A DNA stretch of 64,000 nucleotides from Spirochaetaceae bacterium (GCA_028821475.1 JAPPGB010000030.1:1-64000); one strand, 5' to 3'. Shown: positions 45,541-55,069, numbered from the stretch's first letter. Notes: generated from the sequence alone by a model not told the origin. Numbers and translations are program-made.

Positions 45541-46200
45541 CTAGTGACCCCCGGGTGCCCTGCTCCGGTGGCCGAACGTGCGCGGCGTAAACCCCTCCCG
45601 GTTGGTGATGCTGGCACTGCTGCCGGTGGCACGAATCACGAACAGGCCCAGCCGCTCGGCACGCACGTCCGACTCCTGGTACGCCTTCAGATAGGCGACC
45701 GCCCCATAGACCCGGCGCGAAGCATACTCCGGCATCAGTTCCGAAAACTCGTTCAACCGCCCCATGAAGCGATCGATGTCGGGCACCCTGAGGGTGGTCT
45801 TCACCTCCACCACCACGACCTCGTCGCCGTTGACGGCCACGATGTCAAGCTCCCAGCGCCGCTCACCGTAGTTCTGGCGCGGGTTGGTCACCGTGTGCTG
45901 CACCTCGATGCCGCGCTGCTGAAGGAGCCGCACGAGGTCGCCTTCCACCAGTGACTCGATCAGCTTGCCCCACTGTCCGTTGAACAGCTTGTCCAACTCG
46001 TCGATGCGCCGGGCGGCGGCCCGTGTCTGCCGCGTGATCAGTTCATCAGTCGCCTGCAACCGCCGGTCGGTCTCCTGCATCTGGCGGTCGGTCGCCTGCA
46101 TGCGGCGCGCAGTCTCCTGCTGCACGGCGGAGATCTCGCGCAGGATTTCCCAGATCTCCTGCGGGGTCGCTGGATCGCGGTGTCCGTTGCCGTCGGTCAT
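45541..46200 (-). CDS. Coiled-coil protein with PD-(D/E)XK nuclease-like domain (DUF3782-like)
   Basis: A 219-residue protein. Residues 18-75 form a coiled coil with near-exact heptads (QATDRQM, QETDRRL, QATDELI). Residues 75-190 carry a nuclease-like core: WELDIVAVNGDEVVVVEVKTTL with Asp119 and Glu132-x-Lys134. The family is usually annotated DUF3782; a nuclease function is inferred. The last 20 residues look like low-complexity run-on. It stands alone at the end of the opp operon that follows on the same strand. Confidence 0.72.
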   Translation of the reverse strand: MTDGNGHRDPATPQEIWEILREISAVQQETARRMQATDRQMQETDRRLQATDELITRQTRAAARRIDELDKLFNGQWGKLIESLVEGDLVRLLQQRGIEVQHTVTNPRQNYGERRWELDIVAVNGDEVVVVEVKTTLRVPDIDRFMGRLNEFSELMPEYASRRVYGAVAYLKAYQESDVRAERLGLFVIRATGSSASITNREGFTPRTFGHRSRAPGGH

Positions 46201-46292
46201 GGGTACGTTCGCTTATCCCATTGTAACGCCGACCGTCCGTTCCGGTAAAGCCGCCGGAACAATCAACAGCAATCAATCGAAAGCTGACGCCG

Positions 46293-47240
46293 CTACTCCC
46301 GGCCGGCGCCGTAGCGGCCGAGGCGGCCGCGCAGGCGGGGGTCCAGCAGGTCGCGCACCGCGTCGCCGAACATGTTGAGGCTGTACACCACCACGGTCAG
46401 GCATACCCCCGGCCACAGCGCCAGGTGCGGCGCGATCTCCATGTACTGCCGTCCCTCCCGGCTCAGCATGCCGCCCCAGCTCGGGATGTCCGGCGGCAGG
46501 CCGAAACCCAGGAAGCTCAGCGCGGCCTCCGACATGATCACCCCGCCGACGTTGATGCTGAAGATGATGATGATCGGCGCCGCGATGTTGGGCAGCACGT
46601 GGCGCAGCAGCGAGCGCCGGCGCGAGCTGCCGATCGCCTGCGCCGCCTGGAAGTAGACGTTCTCCTTCACCCCCAGCACCGCGCCGCGCACCACCCGCGA
46701 GGCCGGGATGCCGCCCGACACCCCGAGCACGATGATGATCTGCAGCATGCCGCGGCCGGCAATCGACATGATGGTGAGCAGCAACAGCAGCCCCGGGAAC
46801 GCCATCCAGGCGTCGACGAAGCGCTGCGTCACCAGGTCCAGGCGGCCGCCGATGAAGCCGGTGGTGCCGCCGATCAGCACCGCCACGACGACGTTGAGCG
46901 CGGTGGCGGCCAGTCCCACCGTCAACGACATCCGCGCCCCGTGGATGAGGCGGCTCAGGAAGTCCCGCCCCGCGTGGTCGGTGCCCAGCAGGTACTGCGC
47001 CGACGGGCCCTGCAAGCGGTCGCGCAGGTGGATCTCCTGGTAGCGATAGGGCGCCAGCGAATCGGCGAAGATGCTGACCAGCACCAGGAGCAGGATGACG
47101 ATGCCGCCGGCGGTGCCCAGCGGCTGCTCGCGCACCAGCCGCCCGAAGAACTTCCTCAGCCCCGCCTGCCCCGTCGCAGCCGCCCCCGCGACCGGCTCGG
47201 CGCCGGCCGGCGTCAGCCGGGATACGTCACCCATCGTCAT
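46293..47240 (-). CDS. Peptide ABC transporter permease, OppC type
   Basis: A 315-residue permease. The N-terminal REQPLGTAGGIVILLLVLVSIFAD is TM1. LLGTDHAGRDFLSRLIHGARMSLTVG is the OppC signature. The EAA region is AAQAIGSSRRRSLLRHVLPNI, and ALSFLGFGLPPDIPSWG and DAVRDLLDPRLRGRLGR end the protein. It is the third gene of an intact operon with SBP (48481-50280) and OppB. Its last 240 bp recur, more or less decayed, at 51.36 and 56.6 kb. Confidence 0.92.
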   Translation of the reverse strand: MTMGDVSRLTPAGAEPVAGAAATGQAGLRKFFGRLVREQPLGTAGGIVILLLVLVSIFADSLAPYRYQEIHLRDRLQGPSAQYLLGTDHAGRDFLSRLIHGARMSLTVGLAATALNVVVAVLIGGTTGFIGGRLDLVTQRFVDAWMAFPGLLLLLTIMSIAGRGMLQIIIVLGVSGGIPASRVVRGAVLGVKENVYFQAAQAIGSSRRRSLLRHVLPNIAAPIIIIFSINVGGVIMSEAALSFLGFGLPPDIPSWGGMLSREGRQYMEIAPHLALWPGVCLTVVVYSLNMFGDAVRDLLDPRLRGRLGRYGAGRE

Positions 47241-47253
47241 CCATCGGCCCGGC

Positions 47254-48255
47254 TCATTCGTAGCGAATCCGCGGGTCCAGCGCCGCGTACAGCAGATCGG
47301 TCAGGAGATTGACCAAGACCACGACCGTGGCGAAGAACAGGTTCAGCCCCGAGACGACCGGGTAGTCTCTGTCCGTGAGCGTATCCAGCATCAGCCGTCC
47401 CAGCCCCGGCAGGTTGAAGATGTTCTCGATGATCACCGAGCCGCCCACCAGAATCGGGATCTGCATGCCCACCAGCGTCACCACCGGGATGATCGCGTTC
47501 TTGACCGCGTGGCGCAGGATCACCGACCGCTCCAGCAGCCCCTTGGACCAGGCGGTCCTGATGTAGTCCTGGCGCAGCACCTCCAGCATCATGGTGCGGG
47601 TCATGCGCATCGTGCTGGCCGCCAGGTAGGTGCCGAGGATCAGGCTGGGAATCAGGAACATGCCGAGGTTGCCCAGTGGGTCTTCGGAGAATGAAACAAA
47701 CTCCATCGGCGGCGCCCACGCCCACCAGATGGCCGGGTAGATCATCACCATCGTTCCCAGCCAGAAGTTGGGCGTGGCCAGCCCCATGATGGCGACCGAC
47801 CGTCCCACGTAGTCGGCAGCGGTGTACTGGCGCACCGCCGAGTAGATGCCCACCGGCAGCGCGATGACCAGGCCAATGAGGATCGCCAGCACCCCGAGCT
47901 CGAAGGTTACGGGCAGTCTATCCAGGATCCTTTCCCCTATCGCGTAACCGCCGCCAACCAGTGAGTGGCCAAGGTTGCCCTGGAGGAGACCCCTGAAGCG
48001 GGACTCACCGGTAACCCAGTCAGGGGTCGGCAACACTCCTATCCAGCGTCCATACTGCACGTACACAGGCTGGTCTAATCCCAGCGCACGCTCAACAGCT
48101 TCACGGTCAAACGCGGCCATCGCATGGTCCAACCTGCTGGCCATTATGTCTATTACATCACCCGGGATGAAGCGGACCGACAGAAAGACCAGGACAGTCA
48201 ATATGAACAGGGTGGGGATGATCAGCAATACCCTCCTGATGATATAGGCTCTCAT
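47254..48255 (-). CDS. Peptide ABC transporter permease, OppB type
   Basis: A 333-residue permease. MRAYIIRRVLLIIPTLFILTV begins TM1 with the usual OppB N-terminus. PVYVQYGRWIG, LATPNFWLGTMVMIYPAIWW, the EAA loop (RTAWSKGLLERSVILRHAVKNA) and GGSVIIENIFNLPGLGRLM follow. It ends with LDPRIRYE. Separated from the SBP gene by a 225-bp gap holding a 10-bp-stem hairpin; followed by oppC after 13 bp. Confidence 0.92.
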   Translation of the reverse strand: MRAYIIRRVLLIIPTLFILTVLVFLSVRFIPGDVIDIMASRLDHAMAAFDREAVERALGLDQPVYVQYGRWIGVLPTPDWVTGESRFRGLLQGNLGHSLVGGGYAIGERILDRLPVTFELGVLAILIGLVIALPVGIYSAVRQYTAADYVGRSVAIMGLATPNFWLGTMVMIYPAIWWAWAPPMEFVSFSEDPLGNLGMFLIPSLILGTYLAASTMRMTRTMMLEVLRQDYIRTAWSKGLLERSVILRHAVKNAIIPVVTLVGMQIPILVGGSVIIENIFNLPGLGRLMLDTLTDRDYPVVSGLNLFFATVVVLVNLLTDLLYAALDPRIRYE

Positions 48256-48330
48256 GTCATATACCTCGGCATTGGTTTAATAGTGAATCTCTAGCCTCCC
48301 TGTATGTATCGGCGGTTTCTTATATTGAAA

Positions 48331-48361
48331 GTGGGATGGCAGACCGGTGCCGCCATCCCAC
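48331..48361 (-). terminator. Strong hairpin between binding protein and oppB
   Basis: Perfect 10-bp stem GTGGGATGGC / GCCATCCCAC with an 11-nt loop. On the minus strand it is followed by TTTCAATAT, so it could act as a weak intrinsic terminator that limits oppBC expression relative to the binding protein. It lies 120 bases after the SBP stop. Confidence 0.6.
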
Positions 48362-48480
48362 CGTTTACCAGTTGCTACCCGCCTGGCTGCATCAGTTCCG
48401 CCCCGCTCACCTCCTACGCAGTATGGGCTCGCCACGGGCGGGCTGCGGGACCGGAAATCAGTTGTACTACGATGCGATTA

Positions 48481-50280
48481 CTAAAACCCCATTTCTTTCT
48501 TCAGATCCTGGTCGATCCAAAAGCGGGCGAAGATCGTATAATCGTTCCAGTTGGCCATGTTGGCTTCACCGTTCCAACCTTTCACCCACGGATGGGCGAA
48601 CTGAAACATTGGCGCTTTAGGGCCCATTACATTAAACTGATTCCGTACTACAAACATGTCGTAGTCTTTGGCGAACTTCTGCTGCTCCTCAATGCTGGTA
48701 GCGGCGAAAAAGCCATCATGGAGAGCCTCCAATTCCGGCGAACCTCCGCCGACCGTTTCCAGCGTTAAAGCCTTCGCAGCCCAGCTATACCAGCCCATGA
48801 CTGCGGCCGGGGTAAGACTCGCGTTCACGGCCCCGGTGGCCATCTCATACGAGTGATCTGATACAAGGGCTTGCCAAGTCGGACTGTCATATGGAGTAAT
48901 CGCTACACTAACGCCAATTTCATCCCAGTAGCCGGCAAGTGCTTCTATAATGCCTATATCAAAAATGCCACGGAGAACATAGGTGGTCTCAAATCGTACG
49001 CCGTCCGCACCGCGCGGATATCCAGCCGCATCAAGCAATGCTTCCGCCGCTTCCGGGTCATACCTATAGGTTTTCTTGACCTCTTCGGGCCACTCTTCAA
49101 ACGGGACGTAAAATCCCTTGAGGTTATCTCCGATGACTCCCGTTGGTGTTGGCTTCGCAAGACCGCTATAGTAAGTTTCGTTGATCGTCTCCAGGTCCAC
49201 TGCCATCTGCATGGCCTGGCGTACCCTGATGTCGTCAAAAGGCGGGTTGCGCGTGTTCATGGAAGCAGAGCTATTATTGTAAATCCAAAAAGGGCCCACC
49301 TGGAGTTCTGGATTGGTCCGCTGGAGGCTCCGTACCGTATCGATGGATCCCACGGACATGCCCCCGGAAGTATGTACCATGTCAATGCTGGCCGAGCGTA
49401 GGGCGGCGAGCAGTGTCGCTTCGTCTCCCATATACAGATGCCTTACTTCGTCAACATAGGGCAAGCGGTTCTCCGGGTACTTTGGGTCGTGGCCCCAGTA
49501 GTCAGGATTCTTGATATAGGTCCTGGAGACGCCTTCGACCAAGTCAGTCAGCATAAAGGGCCCGGTGCCGACCATGTTCCGCCAATCCTTGTAGTCGCCG
49601 TGTTGTTCGATTACCTCGGGGGGCAAAATGAAAGCCATGGTTCCGGTTGTAAAAGAGGGCACTGCATCGAGCGATGGCTGCTCCATCTTGACGACAACCG
49701 TCGATTTGTCGGTGGCCGTTATCGATTCGACTGGCATGCGGAATATGTCGAACTGCTGTAAAGGAACTCCCTCCTTGCCCCAACCCTTAATGCGCCGAAA
49801 GTTATACTCGACATCGCCGGCAGTCAGCTCCCGACCGTTCATCGGTGCCTTATTGTGCCAGTGAACGCCCTTGCGGATGTGGAAGACGATAGTTAGTGGG
49901 TCGGGTGTTGCCCAGCTTTCCACCAAGTTCCCTGTCATGACGCTAAAAGGGTAGTAATAAGAACTGAAATCAAATTCGTCCCTATCTATTGCCCAGTTCG
50001 CGTAGGCGAGTTTCTCATTAACGCCACTGATCCACCATGTCGGGCGTCCACCGTCATAAAAGGGGTCAGTGGGAGCAATGTCTGGAAGCTTGTAGGGCAG
50101 GGTCAGTGTTCCGCCATAGCTCGGCGCCACCACCTGGTTTCCGGTGGTGGGGTCGGTCACCATCTCCTTCCCGGCGGCGGCTGCCGGCGCCTCTTCGCTG
50201 GCAGCGGCCCAGAGGCCGGACGCGGCCAGACCGAGACCGATCAGGACCGCCAGGATCTTTCGCAAGATTGCGTATTGCAT
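48481..50280 (-). CDS. Peptide ABC transporter substrate-binding protein
   Basis: A 599-residue SBP_bac_5 protein. Signal peptide MQYAILRKILAVLIGLGLAASG with AAA cleavage; then an Ala/Glu linker, the DPTTGN tag and APSYGGTLTL. Landmarks: VESWATPDPLTIVFHIRKGVHW, FDDIRVRQAMQMAVD, FYVPFEEWPEEVKKTYRYD, AGYPRGADG. It ends KKEMGF. The ATG has AGGAGG eight bases upstream. It lacks a lipobox Cys, so it is likely periplasmic and soluble. First gene of the intact operon with OppB and OppC; the leader region upstream is conserved with three other binding-protein genes. Confidence 0.92.
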   Translation of the reverse strand: MQYAILRKILAVLIGLGLAASGLWAAASEEAPAAAAGKEMVTDPTTGNQVVAPSYGGTLTLPYKLPDIAPTDPFYDGGRPTWWISGVNEKLAYANWAIDRDEFDFSSYYYPFSVMTGNLVESWATPDPLTIVFHIRKGVHWHNKAPMNGRELTAGDVEYNFRRIKGWGKEGVPLQQFDIFRMPVESITATDKSTVVVKMEQPSLDAVPSFTTGTMAFILPPEVIEQHGDYKDWRNMVGTGPFMLTDLVEGVSRTYIKNPDYWGHDPKYPENRLPYVDEVRHLYMGDEATLLAALRSASIDMVHTSGGMSVGSIDTVRSLQRTNPELQVGPFWIYNNSSASMNTRNPPFDDIRVRQAMQMAVDLETINETYYSGLAKPTPTGVIGDNLKGFYVPFEEWPEEVKKTYRYDPEAAEALLDAAGYPRGADGVRFETTYVLRGIFDIGIIEALAGYWDEIGVSVAITPYDSPTWQALVSDHSYEMATGAVNASLTPAAVMGWYSWAAKALTLETVGGGSPELEALHDGFFAATSIEEQQKFAKDYDMFVVRNQFNVMGPKAPMFQFAHPWVKGWNGEANMANWNDYTIFARFWIDQDLKKEMGF

Positions 50281-50296
50281 CTTTGCCTCCTGCAAT

Positions 50297-50339
50297 TCGA
50301 GAGTGCTTGTCTCGCTGTGCATCCGTCGCCCACTCTCGA
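50297..50339 (-). promoter_or_regulatory. RBS-proximal leader hairpin
   Basis: A 9-bp perfect inverted repeat TCGAGAGTG / CACTCTCGA (50297-50305 and 50331-50339), ending just before the AGGAGG. The paralogous leader at 55070-55108 has the same arms without their outer two pairs. Its position suggests control of ribosome access. Confidence 0.5.
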
Positions 50340-50742
50340 GACGCACCGGCAATCTCCGGTGCCCGGAAAGCGACGGCGACAGCCCCGAGCTACTTCGACA
50401 TCCGGCACCTCCTTGAACGCGTGCGCGGACCTGAGCCCGGAGCACCGCGTGGGGCGGTGTTCTGCGGCGCAACGAAAGCGAGTAACCGGCAACGCCGGCG
50501 GTGCAGTGTGCAGGTGGTAAGAGCGGCAAGAAGAGCGGTGCAGACGAAGCGGCGCGCGGGGCGCCCGGCCCGGTCAATGCGAGGAGTTAGTGAATTTCGC
50601 GTAAATGATTGGGGGGGGAGGGGGATAGGACACACCGGTCCGGTCAACCGGTGGCGCCCTCAAGTGCTTGTGGTATTGCATCGTCCACATAAGCCCATTG
50701 TCCGACAAGAGTCATCGTTACACACGCGCAACGGGCTGTCAA
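50340..50742 (-). promoter_or_regulatory. Promoter and long conserved leader of a binding-protein gene (copy A)
   Basis: Minus strand: -35 TTGACA (50737-50742), 17-bp spacer, -10 AACGAT (50714-50719), then ACCGGT-N7-ACCGGT (about 50634-50652), a C-run (complement of the G-run at 50611-50624) and a GCCGGCGTTGCCGG hairpin (about 50486-50500). The transcript would have a leader of about 430 nt. The stretch aligns over its whole length with 55110-55506, including the CGCGGG and GGTG-rich segments. No gene is supported between 50281 and 50746. Confidence 0.6.
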
Positions 50743-50749
50743 GTCGGTG

Positions 50750-50798
50750 AGCGCTCGGACGGCGGGCGGTGGTGGAGCTCCCCGCCGATCTGGCCTGA
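50750..50798 (+). pseudogene. 3' tail of an XRE-type HTH gene (duplicated fragment)
   Basis: The frame reads ALGRRAVVELPADLA and stops. That equals the last 15 codons of the intact HTH gene ending at 56538, with one residue changed, and the similarity continues about 35 bases past the stop. It is a leftover of a duplicated segment. The remainder to 50964 holds nothing recognisable. Confidence 0.65.
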
Positions 50799-50964
50799 TC
50801 CCGCCGTCACCCCTCTGCGATCTCGGCATCGTCGACCGCGCACTCGGCGAACTCGAGCGAGAGGTGCGGTCGTCATTCTCGCCCCGCGTCGGATCAGTTG
50901 CGCGACGAGCGCGCTCGTACCGCTTTCTGCAGCGCCTTGCCACCGAGGGCACCCATGCGCCCCA

Positions 50965-51312
50965 TCATACCCGTGTGCCTTCGTGCCGAATGTTCCAGCC
51001 AAGGGGAAATCGGCTAAGCTCGCGCCACTCTTCCTCGCTGTACACCAGCGCCGCAAACAGTTGGTCGTAGTCGTTCAGCATCTGAACTCCGACGTCCAGA
51101 ATGGCGTCGCGAACAATTCGCGTGCGCATGTCAACTACGACCAGAAAGTCGTAGTCGGAATACTCCGTGCCATCGCCGCGCGCCTGCGAACCGAACAACA
51201 CGATTTGTTTGACATGATCGCCGAGCTTTGCACGAACCAGCGCTGCGTATTCTCTTGCCTTGTCGACACCCGTCTTCGTGATCCTCGTGGTTGCCACCAG
51301 CCACGTTACCAT
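50965..51312 (-). CDS. Nucleotidyltransferase of the MNT type
   Basis: A 115-residue minimal nucleotidyltransferase. VKQIVLFGSQARGDGTEYSDYDFLVVVD contains the GSxARG...SDxD catalytic pattern (Asp pair in YSDYDF). The ATG at 51312 is chosen by domain extent; the frame runs further upstream without similarity. Such proteins are MntA-type antitoxins paired with HEPN toxins; no HEPN gene is adjacent, so the partner is missing. Confidence 0.78.
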   Translation of the reverse strand: MVTWLVATTRITKTGVDKAREYAALVRAKLGDHVKQIVLFGSQARGDGTEYSDYDFLVVVDMRTRIVRDAILDVGVQMLNDYDQLFAALVYSEEEWRELSRFPLGWNIRHEGTRV

Positions 51313-51353
51313 AGCACGTGCAGATGTAGAGCGATCAATCGGTGTTGATTCCG

Positions 51354-51958
51354 CTACTTCCGGCCGGCGCCGTAGCGGCCGAGGCGGCCGCGCAGACGGG
51401 GGTCGAGCAGGTCGCGCACCGCGTCGCCGAACATGCTGAGGCTGTACACCACCGCGGTCAGACATACTCCCGGCCACAGCGCCAAGTGCGGCGCGATCTC
51501 CTGGAGCTGCCGCCCCTCGCGGCTCAGCATGCCGCCCCAGCTCGGGATGTCCGGCGGCAGACCGAAACCCAGGAAGCTCAGCGCCGCCTCCGCCATGATC
51601 ACCCCGCCCACGTTGATGCTGAAGATGATGATAATCGGCGCCGCGATGTTGGGCAGCACGTGGCGCAGCAGCGAGCGCCGGCGCGAGCTGCCGATTGCCT
51701 GCGCGGCCTGAAAGTAGACGTTCTCCTTCACCCCCGGCACCGCGCCGCGCACCACCCGGGACGCCGGGATGCCGCCGGACACCCCCAGCACGATGATGAT
51801 CTGCTGACCAGCACCAGGAGCAGGATGATGATGCCGCCGACGGTCCCCAGCGGCTGCTCGCGCACCAGCCGGGCGAGGAACTTCCTCAGCCCGGCTTGCC
51901 CAGCCTCGCCCGCGCCCGGGTCGGCGACGGCCGGGGTCAACTGCGATACGTCACCCAT
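51354..51958 (-). pseudogene. OppC-type permease gene with internal deletion and frameshift
   Basis: The first part reads REQPLGTVGGIIILLLVLVS as in the intact paralogue. The frame then changes at GTCAGCAGATCATC and resumes as IIIVLGVSGGIPASRVVRGA, continuing to DAVRDLLDPRLRGRLGR. The deleted middle corresponds to about 125 residues including LLGTDHAGRDF. The breakpoint has CAG at both ends of the lost segment. It cannot encode a working permease, so the operon's OppB (52099-53058) lacks its partner here. Confidence 0.82.
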
Positions 51959-52098
51959 CGGCCCGACTCACCCGAACATCGCCGCCAGCCGGCGAACGTC
52001 GTGCATCGGGTTTCCTGCTGACCCGAAATGCTGGCCAGTGGGCGCTGCCTGCGCATCGCATTGCCTGTTGTTCCGGGTCACGGAGTGGCCTTCCCTTC

Positions 52099-53058
52099 TC
52101 ATTCGTAGCGAATCCGCGGGTCCAGCGACGCGTACAGCAGATCGGTCACCAGGTTGACCACCACCACCACCGTGGCGAAGAACAGGTTTATCGCCGACAC
52201 CACCGGGTAGTCGCGGTCGCCCAGCGCGTCCAGCATCAGCCGCCCCAGCCCCGGCAGGTTGAAGATGTTCTCGATGATCACCGAGCCGCCCACCAGAATC
52301 GGGATCTGCATGCCCACCAGCGTCACCACCGGGATGATCGCGTTCTTGACCGCGTGGCGCAGGATCACCGACCGCTCCAGCAGACCCTTGGCCCAGGCCG
52401 TGCGGATGTAGTCCTGGCGCAGCACCTCCAGCATCATGGTGCGCGTCATGCGCATGGTGCTGGCCGCCAGGTAGGTGCCCAGGATCAGGCTGGGGATCAG
52501 GAACATGCCGAGGTTGCCCAGCGGGTCCTGGGCCAACGGGATCAGCTCCATCGGCGGCGACCACGCCCACCAGATGGCCGGGTAGATCATCACCATCGTT
52601 CCCAGCCAGAAGTTGGGTGTCGCCAGCCCCATGATGGCGACCGACCGACCCACGTAGTCGGCGGCGGTGTACTGGCGCACCGCCGAGTGGATGCCCACCG
52701 GCAGCGCGATGACCAGGCCGATGAGGATGGCCAGCAGCCCGAGCTCGGCGGTGACCGGCAGTCGTCCCAGCATGCGCTCCTCGATCCGCCAACCGCCCAG
52801 CAGCGACTCGCCGAGGGTACCGCGCAGGAAGATGTCGCCGATCCAGCGCCCGTACTGCACCTGGATCGGCAGGTCCAGGCCGAGCCTGCGCTCCATGGCC
52901 GCGCGGTCGACTTGGCCGCCGTCCACCGCCTCGATACGGGCGGCCATGACGTCGATGACATCGCCGGGAATGAAGCGGACCGACAGGAACACCAACACGC
53001 TCAGAATGAACAACGTGGGGATGACCAGCAACAGCCGCCGGATGATGTAGGCTGTCAT
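52099..53058 (-). CDS. Peptide ABC transporter permease, OppB type
   Basis: A 319-residue OppB protein. MTAYIIRRLLLVIPTLFILSV starts it; landmarks as in its 47.3 kb paralogue: GRWIGDIFLRGTLGESLLGG, PNFWLGTMVMIYPAIWW, GLLERSVILRHAVKNA, GGSVIIENIFNLPGLGRLM and LDPRIRYE. The ATG is chosen by the conserved start rather than the longer frame. It is intact but its OppC partner is broken. It lies 178 bp after the binding-protein gene. Confidence 0.92.
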   Translation of the reverse strand: MTAYIIRRLLLVIPTLFILSVLVFLSVRFIPGDVIDVMAARIEAVDGGQVDRAAMERRLGLDLPIQVQYGRWIGDIFLRGTLGESLLGGWRIEERMLGRLPVTAELGLLAILIGLVIALPVGIHSAVRQYTAADYVGRSVAIMGLATPNFWLGTMVMIYPAIWWAWSPPMELIPLAQDPLGNLGMFLIPSLILGTYLAASTMRMTRTMMLEVLRQDYIRTAWAKGLLERSVILRHAVKNAIIPVVTLVGMQIPILVGGSVIIENIFNLPGLGRLMLDALGDRDYPVVSAINLFFATVVVVVNLVTDLLYASLDPRIRYE

Positions 53059-53140
53059 GACCCAGTCACCGCGACCCGGCCCCTCCCACCCCGGGGTGAG
53101 AGGGGCCAACACGCTGATTCAATCGCCTGAGAGTTGCGGC

Positions 53141-53234
53141 GCAGGCGCGCCTGGCGCGCCTGCAATTGAAACCGCCGCTGGCAGTTTCCTTGGAGTCGCG
53201 CAGCGACTCCTTAGGCCAACGGCGAAGCCGTCGG
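53141..53234 (-). terminator. Cluster of three strong hairpins between binding protein and oppB
   Basis: Hairpin 1 at 53141-53163: GCAGGCGCG-N5-CGCGCCTGC. Hairpin 2 at 53192-53210: GGAGTCGC-GCA-GCGACTCC. Hairpin 3 at 53216-53234 pairs CCGACGGC with GCCGTTGG. The last lies two bases after the SBP stop. No U-run follows. Confidence 0.6.
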
Positions 53235-53235
53235 C

Positions 53236-55041
53236 TCAGAAGCCCATTTCTCGCTTCAGATCCTGGTCGATCCAGAGGCGGGTGAGGACGTTTTGCTCAT
53301 ACTGGACTGTGTTCAAGGTTTCACCGTTAAAGCCTTTCACCCACGGCTGGCTGGCCTGATACCCTGGAGCCATAGGACCCCATATCACATAGTGATGCCT
53401 TATCACCTCCATGCCATGCTCGCTTGCCGCCTGCATCTGCTCATCGATGCTAGTGGCGCCGAAATAGGCAGCTTGGGTGGCGGCCAGCACAGGGTTCTCG
53501 ACTCCGCCCACATATGTGCGTAGCCGAACCGAGTCCGAGTTATATAATCCCATGGCCCAGTCCGGGGACTCTCTGGCCATGCCGCCATAAATCGACTCAT
53601 AGTTCCTTTCTGCCATAGTAGCAGCGAGAGTCGGCCACTCGTGAATACTAAGCGTTACATCAACGCCAATATCAGCCCAGTAGCCAGCGACTATTTCTAC
53701 ATAGCCCAAATCCCCGATGTCACGGTGCTGATGTTCGAACTTGAATCGGACGCCGTCCGCGCCGCGCGGATATCCTGCCTCATCGAGGAGCCTCTCAGCC
53801 CCTGCCGGGTCGTAGGTGTAGTACTGCTTGAGCTCTGCGGGCCACTCTTCCCATTCAGTGTAAAACCCCTTGGCGCCAATGAAGCGCGGTGGTTGCCAGT
53901 CGGCGAAACCACCATAGTAGGTATCGCTGATCGTCTCCAGGTCCAGCGCCATCTGCAGCGCGTGGCGTACTCTGATATCGTCAAAGGGGGCTTTTTGTGG
54001 GTTCAGGGTTATGGCATCTAACGACCGCTGGTAAAATGGCCATATCGCAATGTCGGGGTTAGTCCGCTGGAGGCCCTTTACCACGTCGAGGGACTTTATC
54101 TCGACGCCAGAGAGGCGTATCATATCAATCGTACCCGAGCGTAGTGCCGATATCCGTGTTGCTTCTTCTGCTATAAGGACGGCCCTTATCTGGTCAACAT
54201 ATGGCAGGCGGTTCTCCGGGTATTTTTCGTCGAAGCCCCAGTAGTCGGGATTCCTGGTCCAGGTTTTGGAGACGCCTTCGACGTAGTCGGTCAGCATAAC
54301 GGGCCCGGTGCCGACCACGTTCTTCCAATCCGTATAGTCGCCGTATTGCTCGATTACCTCACGAGGCAATATCTGGTGCAAACCTTCGTTGATAATAGCC
54401 CCGAGCGCACCGATCGACGGCTCCGTCAGCCTCATGACAACGGTGTATTTGTCGCTGGCCTCTATCGATTCCCATGGCAGATCGATAGCTGCTCTGGAAA
54501 TTGTAGGACGTTCGGTGAAGTCACCCCGAGCGGTCATGCGCTGATAGGTATAGACGACATCATCGGCAGTGAGCTCTCGACCACCTACCAGCCGACTGGC
54601 CTCACTGTCCGGATCGAGAGCGTAGTGAACGCCCTGGCGGATGTGGAATACGTACGTCAGTGGGTCGGGCGTTTCCCAGCTTTCCGCCAGCTCCCCGGTG
54701 AAAGCAAACAGAGGAACGTAGGGCCCGTTGAAGGCGAGTTCTTCCCGAGCAAGTCCCCAGTTCGGCCGGGCGAGATTCTCATTGACACCGCCTATGAGGT
54801 AGCCCGCAGCGCCGCCAACAACAAAGGGGTCGCTTTCGAATTCTATGACATACGGATAGGTCAATGTCCCGCCGTACTCCGGCGCGGTCACCATCTTGCC
54901 GGTGGTGGGGTCGGTCACCATCTCCTTCTCCATGGCGGCGGCCGGCTCCTCTTCCCCGGCCGGGCTGGCCCACACGCCGGTGGCCATCAGGACGAACCCG
55001 CACAGTACGGCGAGGAATGTTCTCAAGAATGCGTAATGCAT
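53236..55041 (-). CDS. Peptide ABC transporter substrate-binding protein
   Basis: A 601-residue SBP_bac_5 protein. Signal peptide MHYAFLRTFLAVLCGFVLMA, then an Ala/Glu linker, DPTTGK tag, APEYGGTLTYPY, AESWETPDPLTYVFHIRQGVHY, FDDIRVRHALQMALD, TEWEEWPAELKQYY, AGYPRGADG and ending KREMGF. The ATG has AAGGAGC upstream. The sole Cys of the signal region is inside the hydrophobic core, not a lipobox. The leader and promoter match copy A. Sister genes at 48.5 and 59.0 kb have the same architecture but differ widely in sequence, so ligands may differ. Confidence 0.92.
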   Translation of the reverse strand: MHYAFLRTFLAVLCGFVLMATGVWASPAGEEEPAAAMEKEMVTDPTTGKMVTAPEYGGTLTYPYVIEFESDPFVVGGAAGYLIGGVNENLARPNWGLAREELAFNGPYVPLFAFTGELAESWETPDPLTYVFHIRQGVHYALDPDSEASRLVGGRELTADDVVYTYQRMTARGDFTERPTISRAAIDLPWESIEASDKYTVVMRLTEPSIGALGAIINEGLHQILPREVIEQYGDYTDWKNVVGTGPVMLTDYVEGVSKTWTRNPDYWGFDEKYPENRLPYVDQIRAVLIAEEATRISALRSGTIDMIRLSGVEIKSLDVVKGLQRTNPDIAIWPFYQRSLDAITLNPQKAPFDDIRVRHALQMALDLETISDTYYGGFADWQPPRFIGAKGFYTEWEEWPAELKQYYTYDPAGAERLLDEAGYPRGADGVRFKFEHQHRDIGDLGYVEIVAGYWADIGVDVTLSIHEWPTLAATMAERNYESIYGGMARESPDWAMGLYNSDSVRLRTYVGGVENPVLAATQAAYFGATSIDEQMQAASEHGMEVIRHHYVIWGPMAPGYQASQPWVKGFNGETLNTVQYEQNVLTRLWIDQDLKREMGF

Positions 55042-55069
55042 CTTTGCTCCTTGCAATCTCCTTGCAATA

